The translations under genes and the position numbers were made by a program. Positions 36,191 to 48,440 of a DNA stretch of 64,000 nucleotides are shown piece after piece. The notes below the pieces were generated by a model that was not told where the DNA came from, made no database searches, and worked only from the letters and a program-made list of their open reading frames with translations. The number at the start of each line of letters is the position of its first letter. Position 1 is the first letter of the stretch. The DNA is taken from positions 64,111,127 through 64,175,126 of the forward strand of contig CP136061.1 of NCBI GenBank assembly GCA_032622095.1, written 5' to 3'. The DNA comes from Siphonodentalium dalli (Eukaryota; Mollusca; Scaphopoda; Gadilida; Siphonodentaliidae).

Positions 36191-36570
36191 TTGGATCACG
36201 CTGAATGTTTGGCTTTTATCCAATAAACAACTGAATTGAATTAATACATTTTATTTCATTAAAAGAGTATTCTTTAATTAATTTCATACATTTGAATTTG
36301 AAACCAAAATTAAATACTAAACTGCAACTTATACTTTATAGTTAGACTAGACTCCTGATTTAACTCAAGCAGTGACGATATATTGCGCTTTTTTTTTTTT
36401 ACCAGGTCGGAGTCTAGTCTAACTATAAGTTTCAGGCTAGTATTTAATTTTGGTTTCAAATTCAAATGTATGAAATTAATTAAAGAATTAACTTTTAATT
36501 AAATAAAATTTATTACTTCAATTCAATTGTTTATTGAATAAAACCCAAACATTTAGCGTGATCCAAATAA
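36191..36570. repeat. Inner hairpin nested in the fold-back element
   Basis: Arms 36191-36357 and 36403-36570, each about 167 bp. Ends are TTGGATCACGCTGAATGTTT and AAACATTTAGCGTGATCCAA. The loop carries a T run. Landmarks on the arms: AGTCTAGTCTAACTATA / TATAGTTAGACTAGACT and TTTGAATTTGAAACCAAAAT. Confidence 0.85.
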
Positions 36571-36587
36571 TTTAAAAAAATTTGGAT

Positions 36588-36674
36588 TGGGTGGGATGCG
36601 AACCCCGACCCGACGGCGAACGCGCCTTGCGACTCAAAGTCCTACGTCAATACCACACGGCCACCGAAGCAACC
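36588..36674 (-). other. tRNA-like pol III segment (possible SINE head)
   Basis: On the minus strand: GGTGGCCGTGTGGTA (box A-like), a potential anticodon stem GGACTTTGAGTC, a long variable arm GCGCGTTCGCCG, and box B GGGTTCGCATCC near 36594-36605. The acceptor stem pairs poorly (GGCTTCGG against CCCACCCAA), so it is more likely a tRNA-derived remnant than a working tRNA gene. Confidence 0.45.
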
Positions 36675-36769
36675 AAAAAACCAGGAAGCTCGAATGGCCG
36701 CTGTATTCTGACGTCGCACTTAGGACACTATAATATATGCACATTTTAAGGTCTCTATAGTATATATAT

Positions 36770-36982
36770 AGGAGATATAGCACAGTATTTGTATGCCTCC
36801 GAAACATGCCGAGCATTGCCCTTTAAAATTTGATTTTTGAGACGGTGCACTGTCTCAAAAATCAAATTTGCTTATAAAAATAGGCGCCTGGTGTGTTGTT
36901 TAGTCCCAAGCATGTTCAAAGGGCAATGCTCGGCATGTTTCGGAGGCATAAATATATAACATTGCTACTGTGATGTATCTCC
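36770..36982. repeat. Third hairpin nested in the fold-back element
   Basis: GCCTCCGAAACATGCCGAGC / GCTCGGCATGTTTCGGAGGC and CAGTATTT / outer AGGAGATA / TATCTCCT form the outer stem. An inner stem is AAATTTGATTTTTGAGAC / GTCTCAAAAATCAAATTT with an 8-nt loop near 36844-36851. The right side has extra unpaired sequence (36872-36917). Confidence 0.8.
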
Positions 36983-39253
36983 TGTATCCAAATAATTAAA
37001 GTCACGAAAATACTAACAACGCACATTTCTGACTCTATATAAACGACAGTTACGCTACAACATCATACTCAAACAACGCGCGAGAACACAGTTTTTATGA
37101 ACCCAACTCAAAAATAGTTTTGGTATGTCGTGGTGTTCGTCAGTAAATTCTGACTGATTTCCCCCAGAGAATAACGCAACGTTATTCTAACAAAAATTAA
37201 CATTAAGTTATTTTCTGTTGTGTTCAGGATATCCCTCTTTTTTCACATTGATAAAAGTTAAAATAAATATTTAAAACCTAGTTTTTATTGGTAAGATGAT
37301 CATATATATACGGTTAAAATACTTAGGAAAATATGTGTTGCGTGAATTTGGAGTTATCCCTCCTGTATATGGGATCTTATACAGTGGAGATTTACCGATT
37401 CCAATCGAGTACCATTCGACTGTTTCTGGGGGTTTTAGTGGGGGAAGAACGGTAAACAAAATATGATCTAGAAAGATCAAAAATGTGATGTACAATCGTA
37501 AACCAATCTCACAATTAGCACCAAGCAAACTGCGGGAAGAATAAAGCGCCACATTCACCGGTGGAGTATTTATTATGTTTAGAGTTACCGAACTTGAAAA
37601 GTGGGATAACTTTTCTGTACGGGATTCTCCTTTTTGCATGTTTTTTGGCCGAATGACCCCAAAATTACTCGTTCCCATCTATATGTCAATATTAATATCC
37701 ATGACAAATTTCATGATGATCAGACGAACAGTACGACATGTGGCCTGTGATAATGGATTAAATTTTGAAATCCAAGATGGCCACTGGCGGCCATGTTTTT
37801 TGTCCGAGTGACATGTTTTTTATTCAAATGACCCCAAAATGACTCGTTCCCATCTATATTCCAATTTCAACAGCCATGACAAATTTTATGATGATCAGAC
37901 TAAAGGTACGACATGTAGCCCGTGCTAAAGGATTTAGTCATACAAAGAGTAAAATCAAAGATGGCTGCTGGCGGCCATACTTTTTGGCCGAATGACCCCA
38001 AAACGACTCGTTCCGATCTACATGTCATTATTAACATTCATGACAAATTTTATGATGATCAGACTAAAGGTACAACCTGTAGCCCGTGCTAAAGGATTTA
38101 GTCATACAAAGAGTAAAATCCAAGATGGCTGCTGGAGGCCATGTTTTTTGGCCGAATAACCCCAAAATTACTCGTTTCCCATCTACATGTCAATATTATC
38201 ATCCATGACAAATTTCATGATGATCAGACGTACAGTAAGACCTGTGGCCCGTGCTAATGGATTAAATTTTGAAATCCAAGATGGCCACTGGCGGCCATGT
38301 TTTTTGTCCGAGTGACCCCAAAATGACTCGTTCCCATCTACATTCCAATTTCAACAGCCATGACAAATTTTATGATGATCAGACTAAAGGTACGACCTGT
38401 AGCCCGTGCTAAAGGATTTAGTCATACAAAGAGTAAAATCAAAGATGGCTGCAGGCGGCCATGTTTTTTGGCCGAATGACCCCAAAATGACTCGTTCCCA
38501 TCTACATGTCATTATTAACATTCATGACAAATTTTATGATGATCAGACTAAAAGTAGGACCTGTAGCCCGTGCTAAAGGATTTAGTCATACAAAGAGTAA
38601 AATCCAAAATGGCTGCTGGCGACCATGTTTTTTTGCCGAATGACCCCAAAATTACTCGTTCCCATCTACATGTCAATATTAACATCCATGACAAATTTCA
38701 TGATGATCAGACAAACAGTACGGCCTGTAGCCCGTGCTAATGGATTGAATTTTGAAATCAAAGATGGCTGCTGGCGGCCATGTTTTTTTTCCGTATGACC
38801 CCAAAATTAATCATTCTGGTCTAAATGTTGATGTCAACAGCTATGACAAATTTCATAATGATCCGACCAAAGGTACGACCTGTAGCCTGCATTGTTGACG
38901 CCTTACGTACACACGTACACACGCACACACGCGCACACGCACACACGTACACACGGACGACGGACGACAAAGCCATGGCAATAGCTCAAACTTTACAAAG
39001 TAAAGTTGAGCTAAAAAGGATGACATTGATGTTACAGTTCCAAATTATGCTGGTGATTCATGTATTTAAAAAAAAACGCTTTTGAACTTCTATTCTAATG
39101 AAGAAGGAAAGTACATTTCCAACATACAACAGCAAACCAAGAAGAGATGATTTATCGAGAGACTTTGTGTGTTTCAATGAAATGAGAACTCTTGGATTTC
39201 AAAAGGCATGCTCTTTATCAACAATGTTTGAACATTTCATTGGGTATCATGAC

Positions 39254-39656
39254 GCTGAAATGGTCACTGTCACCCCCTTTCGTTCAGTTGGGTACCCAGC
39301 TTTTTTAAATTTTCAGTTGGGTACCTAGCTTTTGTTAAATTTACATTTGGGTACCCAGCTTTATGAAATCTCACACAGAGCTTGATTTAATTAGTGATTG
39401 CCCTCAGTTGATTGCGAAATGAACCTGGTAAATTTGTGAATTATTGTTTACATATGAATTATGATGTCTATTCGTCACGATGCTTGAAATTAATAGCGGA
39501 GAAGAATTGTATGCATATGACATAGGTACTGCAGATTGACTGCTCATAAAGCTGGGTACCCAACTGTAAATTTTATAAAAGCTGGGTACCCAACTGAAAG
39601 TTTTAAAAACCTGGGTACCCAACTGAACGAAAGGGGGTGACAATGACCATTTCAGC
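39254..39656. repeat. Palindrome with repeated GGGTACCCA motifs
   Basis: Arms 39254-39370 and about 39547-39656. GCTGAAATGGTCACTGTCAC on the left pairs with GTGACAATGACCATTTCAGC on the right. Each arm holds three copies of TTGGGTACCCAGCTTT (one reads CCTAGC), so the arms are also internal tandem repeats. The loop is about 175 bp. Likely a small fold-back transposon. Confidence 0.85.
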
Positions 39657-39888
39657 TATAATGACCCCAAAAATTAAAAAATAATAAAATTTGTCTGCTT
39701 CTATATCATTTCTAATTGCATATATAAATTCCTTCCCAAATGGAATATAGTTTCAGACTTTCAGATACTTTCCCATTTCAGATCTGTTATCATTTAGCTG
39801 CATGTACTCTGTCCACCACCTAAGGCTTTCCATGTTATATGATAAATTTGAATATACATGTAAAGGAGTGTTTTGTTACACGGTATCA
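39657..39888. other. Spacer, nothing recognised
   Basis: AT-rich, no motif. Confidence 0.4.
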
Positions 39889-40375
39889 TTAAAGGTACTC
39901 AATCCGAACAGAGGGTCCCCATCTCAACATATTCCAACAACAACAATCCCATCAGAGGGTCCTATATTACTATTTCTTTGGCTTTGGGGGTACAAAATAT
40001 TTGATTCGAGTCGAGGAACCCATCAAACAAAGCTCAGAGTTATTAGATATTGATTTTTGAAATTTGTTATTTACTCGAGATGAGTACTAATAATTGCCTT
40101 CAACTGCCGTAATCTGCTCTGGATGTGTACTCCAAAATCTATTCAAACAGATAAGGATGGATAACTCTAAAATCAAGTGGTAATAACAGCGCAATTTTGA
40201 CATGAGATCTGGGCCAGATTATTCCCGATAATGAAAAATAATAGATTTCTAAAATCGATATCTAACAAATCTGAGCTTTGATGGGTGACTTCCTCGACTC
40301 GAATCAAATATTTTTGACCCCCGAAGCCATTGAAATAGTAATTGAGAGGAGTTTTATCGGATTGAGTACCTTTAA
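39889..40375. mobile_element. 487-bp fold-back element
   Basis: Inverted ends TTAAAGGTACTCAATCCGA and TCGGATTGAGTACCTTTAA. Internal arms continue with TTTGATTCGAGTCGAGGAA / CTCGACTCGAATCAAAT and ATTAGATATTGATTTT / AAAATCGATATCTAA. There may be a TA target site as for Tc1/mariner-like MITEs. No coding content. Confidence 0.8.
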
Positions 40376-40925
40376 AATAAAATTATAAAAAACAAAAACC
40401 TGCCTCCCTCATCTGAAAAATTTGAAATTAATAATAATAACATATACCTGCCTCCCTCATCACATTTGAAAAAAAAAAATCCTTGAGAAACAAACACCTT
40501 TTTTTATGTGGCCCAAATTTCATTGAGACACAACCAGCGTTGTCACATCTGCTTGGACAGATAGAGAACTGGACGCATATAATTCAGTTTACCCACCATT
40601 CACCAGGGTTCATGCAAGATTCATTGAGCCGGGAAATGGAACACTCAAACTATTGTTGAAAACATTGATTCATACAAAAAAGACAAATATGTATTCTGAT
40701 TTTCAGAAATTTGTAATCAGTGTTAACCCGTTCTTTACTAAATAAACATTAATCAGTACATGTATATATCCCTTAGGAAATGTTCAGATTATAAGTGGCC
40801 GTTTTGTTGAACTTATATTCCATACCTCAGTTCCTTGTTTGACCTTCACATTATATTTGCTCATCACTCCATTTCTATTCCTGATGGTTGGATTTTCCCA
40901 TGTCACTTTCGATGTGTTTGTGTAC

Positions 40926-42940
40926 AGAGATATACAACTATATTTCTCTACATTCCCTGGTGCTGTGGAACAAACAAACTAAGAGATATAATCACTGTAG
41001 CTCGAGATCTACATTCCCTGGTTCTGTAGAACAAACAACTAAGAGATATAATCACTGTAGCTCTACATTCCCTGGTTCTGTGGAACAAACAAACCAACAA
41101 AGAATTATAACTGTAGCGCTCTACATTCCCTGGTTCTGTAGAACAAACAAAGAATTATAACTGTAGCGCTCTACATTCCCTGGTTCTGTAGAACAAACAA
41201 AGAATTATAACTGTAGCGCTCTACATTCCCTGGTTCTGTAGAACAAACAAACTAAGAGATATAATCACTGTAGCTCGAGATCTACATTCCCTGGTTCTGT
41301 AGAACAAACAACTAAGAGATATAATCACTGTAGCTCTACATTCCCTGGTTCTGTGGAACAAACAAACCAACAAAGAATTATAACTATAGCGCTCTACATT
41401 CCCTGGTGCTGTAGAACAAACAAACCAACAAAGATATATAACTATAGCGCTCTACATTCCCTGGTTCTGTAGAACAAACAAACCAACAAGGATATATAAC
41501 TATAGCGCTCTACATTCCCTGGTGCTGTAGAACAAACAAACCAACAAGGATATATAACTATAGCGCTCTACATTCCCTGGTTCTGTAGAACAAACAAACC
41601 AACAAAGATATATGACTCTAGCTCTACATTCCCTGGTTCTGTAGAACAAACAAACCAACAAGGATATATAACTATAGCGCTCTACATTCCCTGGTGCTGT
41701 AGAACAAACAAACCAACAAGGATATATAACTATAGCGCTCTACATTCCCTGGTTCTGTAGAACAAACAAACCAACAAGGATATATAACTATAGCGCTCTA
41801 CATTCCCTGGTGCTGTAGAACAAACAAACCAACAAAGATATATAACTATAGCGCTCTACATTCCCTGGTGCTGTAGAACAAACAAACCAACAAGGATATA
41901 TAACTATAGCGCTCTACATTCCCTGGTTCTGTAGAACAAACAAACCAACAAGGATATATAACTATAGCGCTCTACATTCCCTGGTGCTGTAGAACAAACA
42001 AACCAACAAAGATATATAACTATAGCGCTCTACATTCCCTGGTTCTGTAGAACAAACAAACCAACAAGGATATATAACTATAGCGCTCTACATTCCCTGG
42101 TGCTGTAGAACAAACAAACCAACAAGGATATATAACTATAGCGCTCTACATTCCCTGGTTCTGTAGAACAAACAAACCAACAAAGATATATGACTCTAGC
42201 TCTACATTCCCTGGTTCTGTAGAACAAACAAACCAACAAGGATGTATAACTATAGCGCTCTACATTCCCTGGTGCTGTAGAACAAACAAACCAACAAGGA
42301 TATATAACTATAGCGCTCTACATTCCCTGGTTCTGTAGAACAAACATACAACAAAGATATATGACTCTAGCTCTACATTCCCTGGTGCTGTAGAACAAAC
42401 AAACCAACAAAGATATGTAACTGTAGCTCTCTATTTTCCCTGGTGCTGTAGAACAAACAAAGATATATATAAATGTAGCTTGATCGCTATATATTCCCTG
42501 GTGCTGTAGAACAAAGAGATACATAAATGTAGCTCTCTATGTAACATTCCCATGTGCTTGCTTTCTACATTCCCTGGTTCTGTGGAACAAACAAACTAAC
42601 ATAGATATATAACTGTAGCTCTCTACATTCCCTGGTGCTCTACATAGAACAAACTAACAAAGATATATAACTGTAGCTCTCTACATTCCCTGGTGCTCTA
42701 CATAGAACAAACTAACAAAGATATATAACTGTAGCTCTCTACATTCCCTGGTGCTCTACATAGAACAAACTAACAAAGATATATAACTGTAGCTCTCTAC
42801 ATTCCCTGGTGCTCTACATAGAACAAACTAACAAAGATATATAACTGTAGCTCTCTACATTCCCTGGTGCTCTACGTTGAACAAACAAAGAGATATATAA
42901 CTGTAGTGCTCCTCATTCCCTTACCAGTGTTGTAGAACAA
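40926..42940. repeat. 58-bp minisatellite, about 34 units
   Basis: Unit CTCTACATTCCCTGG + T(T/G)CTGTAGAACAAAC + AAACCAACAAGGATATATAA + CTATAGCG. In 41400-42350 units with TTCTG and TGCTG alternate largely in pairs, a dimeric higher-order pattern. In 42590-42880 a variant with GGTGCTCTACATAGAAC is homogenised across five units at exactly 58-bp spacing. The edges are degenerate. Not a CRISPR array because the whole unit is conserved. Confidence 0.95.
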
Positions 42941-44700
42941 ATGTACTATTCTATACTATAACATATTTACTCCAAAAAAAAGAAGAAAATAAGAATATAA
43001 TACGCACTTTCAGTTCAAAGTAAAAACCAGACCCTCTATAAACTGAATCCCTCTCAATACCGAACAATTTGCCCAGTACCGAATTCGCCCAAGTGCATTC
43101 TCACTAAAAATTACCTCTATAATCTGGAACTCTCTATTCCGAACATAGGATGGCTTTTCTAGTCCATAAGTGAAAAATACATTAATTTTTACCTCCGAAA
43201 TCCGAACACAGAAATTGATACCAACCGAACGCACTACTGTAGATTTGACATACTTGATGCTGAGCTCTTATTGGCTTTGGAGAGAGAGAGAGAGAGAGAG
43301 AGAGTAGTTGGGTGCAAAGCACCCGGAATGCTCGAAAAGATCGAGTGATCTTCTCCTTCACCCTCATTTGCTTTGATGAAAACTAGGGATCCTTTATAAT
43401 TAAAACTGTATTGGTGACAATACACTGCCATCATGCACTTTTAGCGATCTTCATTAGTGTTTTGTTTGGACAGTGCAGGGACAGTGGTCATAAAAATAGC
43501 AGTCCACCTCAGTGGGATGATTGATGTAAAAATATAGTGTCGGTGCTCTATTCTCCTTGAAGTCATCATTGTTCACTCAATGTGTGAAATAAGCAGTTAT
43601 CTAATATGACAACATGCTGTTATAATCCGGTTGAAAGGGTTCGCTGAACAAAGCTACGATAATTAAATTCCAGCTGTATGCTTATTCAACAATACAAAAC
43701 TACAATACATGCACCACATTAATATTTTCAGCAACATTTTCGATTCACAGTAAAATTTTGCATTTACAGTAATTTATATACCGGTACATGTATTATTAAT
43801 ATGCCATGTTTTTATTCGTATTATACCGTGTTTTATCTCTGTTATTTATATTTTATTCGGTACTTTATTGAATAAAGTTAAATTAAATAATGAGTTGGCT
43901 GTCCTTCGACAACTCTTAGTAACGACGTCAATACATTACGATCGTAGTGCTATTTTAACTGAACATCTCTCTAAACTTAACAGAAGGGCCCGTCCGAAGG
44001 GGGTTAGGTTTGGAGAGGTTTTAATGTAACAGATACTGAACAATGACAATGTCAAATCATCATAAACTAAAATGGAAATGGAATGATTCCCATATTTAGA
44101 CTCAGATATATATTAAATAATGTAGGGTATTTTATAAATGAGAATATCACAAACACATCAACGTGAAAAAAAATGTACTTAGGATTCCAGCATATATATA
44201 TTCATTTTAATCTGGCTTGAACCCAAAAGTATATAGTGTATCAAAATTGTGGACACAACAACAGACAGAAAATATTTTTTAACAAGAGAAAACCCAAAAA
44301 TAGGGGTCTAGCTATCTGGAAGAAATTTGTAATGAAGGTTTTTGGTATCATTTGGAGCAGGAATATCTCCTCTATAACAAATCCAAAATTTGAGCAAAAT
44401 TTTTCACAGCGCTTTGAAATTACCTAGTCATGGGTCCCGCAACGTCAAATTTTCAACCCGATCATATTAATGTTTCAACTGAGCTACCTCATGAAACATA
44501 CTTTTATCTACCATTTTCCATGAAATTCACTGATAAAATTGGCGATAATGAATTGCCCATAAAAACATCTGTATCATTACTGCAGTTGCGACGGTCTCAA
44601 TGGGGCATGTGACATCCTTGACTGGTTCAAAATCAATGAATGAACTGACATCACATGTAATTGCGTGAAAAATCAAAACATGATCAACGTATATTCTTGC
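42941..44700. other. AT-rich DNA with (GA)n microsatellite, no gene recognised
   Basis: (GA)n run at 43281-43306. Frames at 43010-43434 overlap the microsatellite and have no domain. 'ggtcgaa', 'gaacata' and other short motifs are scattered. The 44236-44612 frames lack motifs. Confidence 0.4.
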
Positions 44701-44893
44701 GCACTATCAAACGAGAGGCCGATCACGATCGGCAGATGTTTAACCCATACCTTGGCGATAGCGATTAGCTATAACTGATAATTGGTCAAAGATATGATCA
44801 CAGTAATACATATATCAGTACCTAACTTAAAATCAAAAGGTCAAATAATTTGTCTTAAGAAGGGGTTAAAGTAATTGGGGTGGGGGGGGGGAG
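44701..44893 (+). repeat. Dispersed repeat shared with 55303-55490
   Basis: 'aggccgatcacgatcggcag', 'tagcgattagctataactg' and 'ttaagaaggggttaaagta' occur in the same order at 55303 onward, with a G-rich run at the end. GATCACGATCGGCAGATG is also in part palindromic. Confidence 0.75.
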
Positions 44894-46492
44894 TCGTTTT
44901 AAATCTCATAACTCTGTCCCTATTCACACAAGGACCTCTCACTGTGAGATCCAATTGTTTAGCCATTAATAAATTTGACAGATAGGATAAACAATTATCC
45001 AGCCAGCAGGTTGTTCATCTTTACCTTCATACAACCACCCCCCTAGAGCTATGTAACATATGTCATCACTCAATTAATAACAGATTTTGCTTGGAATTAC
45101 ATCTATTAAAGGTATTCTCATACTCTGGATATTGGATGTTCACATGTCAATTTATTGATATCATTATATTACATGCAACTATTGCAATAAAATCTTCACA
45201 TTTTCAATACAGGACATCACACCTTATTAATGGAATACAACTAAAACAAATTAGTGTCAATGACAATTTTTTTTTTTGAATTAAATAATTTTTTTATTAT
45301 TATAAAAGTTTTTTAATATTTGTTTATGTTAAATTGAGCGAGGAAATTCAATCTAAAAAAATATGAAAAATCCAAATTTCAAATTTAAAAAAAAAGAAGG
45401 GTCATAACTCCTTTAAAATAAATCGGATCAAACCCATATTCAAACTCGAACTGTATATTGGGATGAGAAACCCCTATATACAAAATTTGGTTCCGATCAA
45501 ATAGAAAATGTTAGAGTTATCGCATTATACCTAAAGTGTCTGACAGACAGACAGATATAGATAGACGGACAGACGAGTGGTCAATCCGGACATTGACGCT
45601 ATGTGTACCATACTATGGTATAGGTACACATAAAAAGTTTTATCTCATGCAGAGTACAGGAAAAATACATCAAACCTGGTGTGCCCCTTTAATTTTTCAA
45701 TTCACATATGTAATCAATTGAAATCAATGTCGAAAAAGCTTTCCAATAATATATAGATAAAACAAACTAGACCTACAGTACTAAAAGTGTTATGAACAAT
45801 TATTTTGTTCCAATAGACTGATACAGAGCTCTCAAGTTTTTTAAACTTTGAAAACCAAAGTTGTCTTCCCATGAAACCAACAAAATTCCAATGGTAATGC
45901 TATTAAACAATGAAACCAGATTATGCCTTTAAGATGAAATTTAAATAACCATGCATATAAAATATAATAGTATAAACATTCCACCTATGATATGGCCAGA
46001 GATACTTATAGAGTATAAAGTATATCTGATACAGCCAACACATCTCCTAGCAGTTAATTAACTCAATACAAGATAACCAACTTCATGGTATTGTAACTGG
46101 ATACTAACTCTGTGTGAGAAGACACAAGAGAGAGACAACTTCATAGCATCCTGAACCTGATTTATTAGATACTATCTAGACAGTGCCACCTGTGTATCTT
46201 TGATATATTTTAGCGATGAATAAAATAATCAAAGGGCCATAACTCCAGTAAAAATTACCGGATCAAACCCATATTCGAACTCGATCTGTATTTTGAGTTG
46301 AGAAACTCACATACAAAATTTGGTTCCTATCAGTTGAAAAATTGTTGATTTATCGAAGCATTCATGAATTCTATGTCAAAGGGCCATAACTCCATTAAAA
46401 AATATCGAATCAAACCCATATTCGAACTCGATATGTATTTTGGGTTGAGCAACTGACATACCAAATTTGGTTATGGTCAGATAATTTCGTTT
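44894..46492 (+). repeat. First unit of a 1.6-kb tandem duplication
   Basis: Starts TCGTTTTAAATCTCATAACT. Nearly identical to 46493-48146 at an offset of 1599 bp. It contains an internal block of GGGCCATAACTCC monomers, a GACAGACAGACAG tract and a terminal hairpin ACCATACTATGGTATAGGT. Its 61-codon frame at 45536 comes from the repeat. Confidence 0.9.
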
Positions 46493-48146
46493 TCGTTTTA
46501 AATCTCATAACTCTGTCCCTATTCACACAAGGACCTCTCACTGTGAGATCCAATTGTTTAGCCATTAATAAATTTGACAGATAGGATAAACAATTATCCA
46601 GCCAGCAGGTTGTTCATCTTTACCTTCATACAACCACCCCCCTAGAGCTATGTAACATATGTCATCACTCAATTAATAACAGATTTTGCTTGGAATGACA
46701 TCTATTAAAGGTATTCTCATACTCTGGATATTGGATGTTCACATGTCAATTTATTGATATCATTATATTACATGCAACTATTGCAATAAAATCTTCACAT
46801 TTTCAATACAGGACATCACACCTTATTAATGGAATACAACTAAAACAAATTAGTGTCAATGACAATTTTTTTTTTTGAATTAAATAATTTTTTTATTATT
46901 ATAAAAGTTTTTTAATATTTGTTTATGTTAAATTGAGCGAGGAAATTCAATCTAAAAAAATATGAAAAATCCAAATTTAAAATTTAAAAAAAAAGAAGGG
47001 TCATAACTCCTTTAAAATAAATCGGATCAAACCCATATTCAAACTCGAACTGTATTTTGGGATGAGAAACCCCTATATACAAAATTTGGTTCCGATCAAA
47101 TAGAAAATGTTAGAGTTATCGCATTATACCTAAAGTGTCTGACAGACAGACAGATATAGATAGACGGACAGACGAGTGGTCAATCCGGACATTGACGCTA
47201 TGTGTACCATACTATGGTATAGGTACACATAAAAAGTTTTATCTCATGCAGAGTACAGGAAAAATACATCAAACCTGGTGTGCCCCTTTAATTTTTCAAT
47301 TCACATATGTAATCAATTGAAATCAATGTCGAAAAAGCTTTCCAATAATATATAGATAAAACAAACTAGACCTACAGTACTAAAAGTGTTATGAACAATT
47401 ATTTTGTTCCAATAGACTGATACAGAGCTCTCAAGTTTTTTAAACTTTGAAAACCAAAGTTGTCTTCCCATGAAACCAACAAAATTCCAATGGTAATGCT
47501 ATTAAACAATGAAACCAGATTATGCCTTTAAGATGAAATTTAAATAACCATGCATATAAAATATAATAGTATAAACATTCCACCTATGATATGGCCAGAG
47601 ATACTTATAGAGTATAAAGTATATCTGATACAGCCAACACATCTCCTAGCAGTTAATTAACTCAATACAAGATAACCAACTTCATGGTATTGTAACTGGA
47701 TACTAACTCTGTGTGAGAAGACACAAGAGAGAGACAACTTCATGGTATTGTAACTGGATAATATCTCTGTGTGAGAAGACACAAGAGAGAGACAACTTCA
47801 TAGCATCCTGAACCTGATTTATTAGATACTATCTAGACAGTGCCACCTGTGTATCTTTGATATATTTTAGCGATGAATAAAATAATCAAAGGGCCATAAC
47901 TCCAGTAAAAATTACCGGATCAAACCCATATTCGAACTCGATCTGTATTTTGAGTTGAGAAACTCACATACAAAATTTGGTTCCTATCAGTTGAAAAATT
48001 GTTGATTTATCGAAGCATTCATGAATTCTATGTCAAAGGGCCATAACTCCATTAAAAAATATCGAATCAAACCCATATTCGAACTCGATATGTATTTTGG
48101 GTTGAGCAACTGACATACCAAATTTGGTTATGGTCAGATAATTTCT
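46493..48146 (+). repeat. Second unit of the 1.6-kb tandem duplication
   Basis: Matches 44894-46492 base for base over long stretches with only scattered substitutions. It carries one extra ~59-bp internal duplication around 47685-47800 ('cttcatggtattgtaactgg' occurs twice), which explains its greater length. The homology ends at AATTTC near 48146. Confidence 0.9.
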
Positions 48147-48440
48147 TTTTGAGTTATGGCAGCATGCATAAATTCTAAGTTGAAAAAGGGCCATAACTCC
48201 GTAAAAAAAACTCGGATCAAACCCATATTCGAACTCGACCTGTATTTGGTGCTGAGAAATTCATATACAAAATTTGGTTCCGATCAGATAGAAAATATTT
48301 CAGTTATCGCACCATGCGTAAAGTGTCTACAGACAGACAGACAGACAGACAGACGGACGGACGGACTAACGACGAGTGGTCAATCCGGGCAACGACACTA
48401 TGTTTACCATACTATGGTATGGGTAAACATAAAAATAGTT
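48147..48440 (+). repeat. GGGCCATAACTCC-type repeat with terminal hairpin
   Basis: One monomer ('gggccataactccgtaaaaa', 'cccatattcgaactcgacct', 'aaatttggttccgatcag'), then (GACA)n/(GACG)n, 'caatccgggcaacgacac', and the hairpin ACCATACTATGGTATGGGTA followed by AAACATAAAAA. Same end as at about 45629, 47228 and 58228. Confidence 0.8.

Larger units (their letters stand above)
35531..37636. mobile_element. Fold-back element with ~650-bp inverted arms
   Basis: 2106 bp. Ends are CAATAAGGAGAATCCCGTAC and the inverse of CAAAAAGGAGAATCCCGTAC. It is flanked by a perfect 11-bp duplication CATGTTTTTTG (35520-35530 and 37637-37647). Arms of about 650 bp (35531-36190 and 36985-37636) are near-identical inverse copies. 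The centre (36191-36984) holds two further hairpins and a tRNA-like segment. No transposase. Long arms and a 9-11-bp duplication suggest a MULE-like or Foldback-type element mobilised in trans; the family is inference. Confidence 0.9.
35035..39014 (+). mobile_element. Satellite-bearing Helitron-like element (copy F), split by a fold-back insertion
   Basis: Left end AATGAAAGTGTCAATGACAC at 35035. Two and a half monomers run to 35530, then the insertion at 35531-37636. Eight more monomers follow at 37637-38890, a CA/CACG-rich tract with GGACGACGGACGAC, and the hairpin end AGCTCAAACTTTAC/GTAAAGTTGAGCT with CTAA at 39014. Confidence 0.85.

Noticed and set aside
36588-36674. Functional tRNA gene
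   Set aside because: The acceptor stem does not pair well and it is embedded in a mobile element; kept only as a tRNA-like remnant.
40926-42940. CRISPR-like array
   Set aside because: The whole 58-bp unit is conserved with no unique spacers, and the window is clearly eukaryotic.
45536-47320. Two identical 61-codon frames (MSDRQTDIDRRTDEW)
   Set aside because: Identity comes from the 1.6-kb DNA duplication, and the sequence is the translated GACAGACAGACGG tract.
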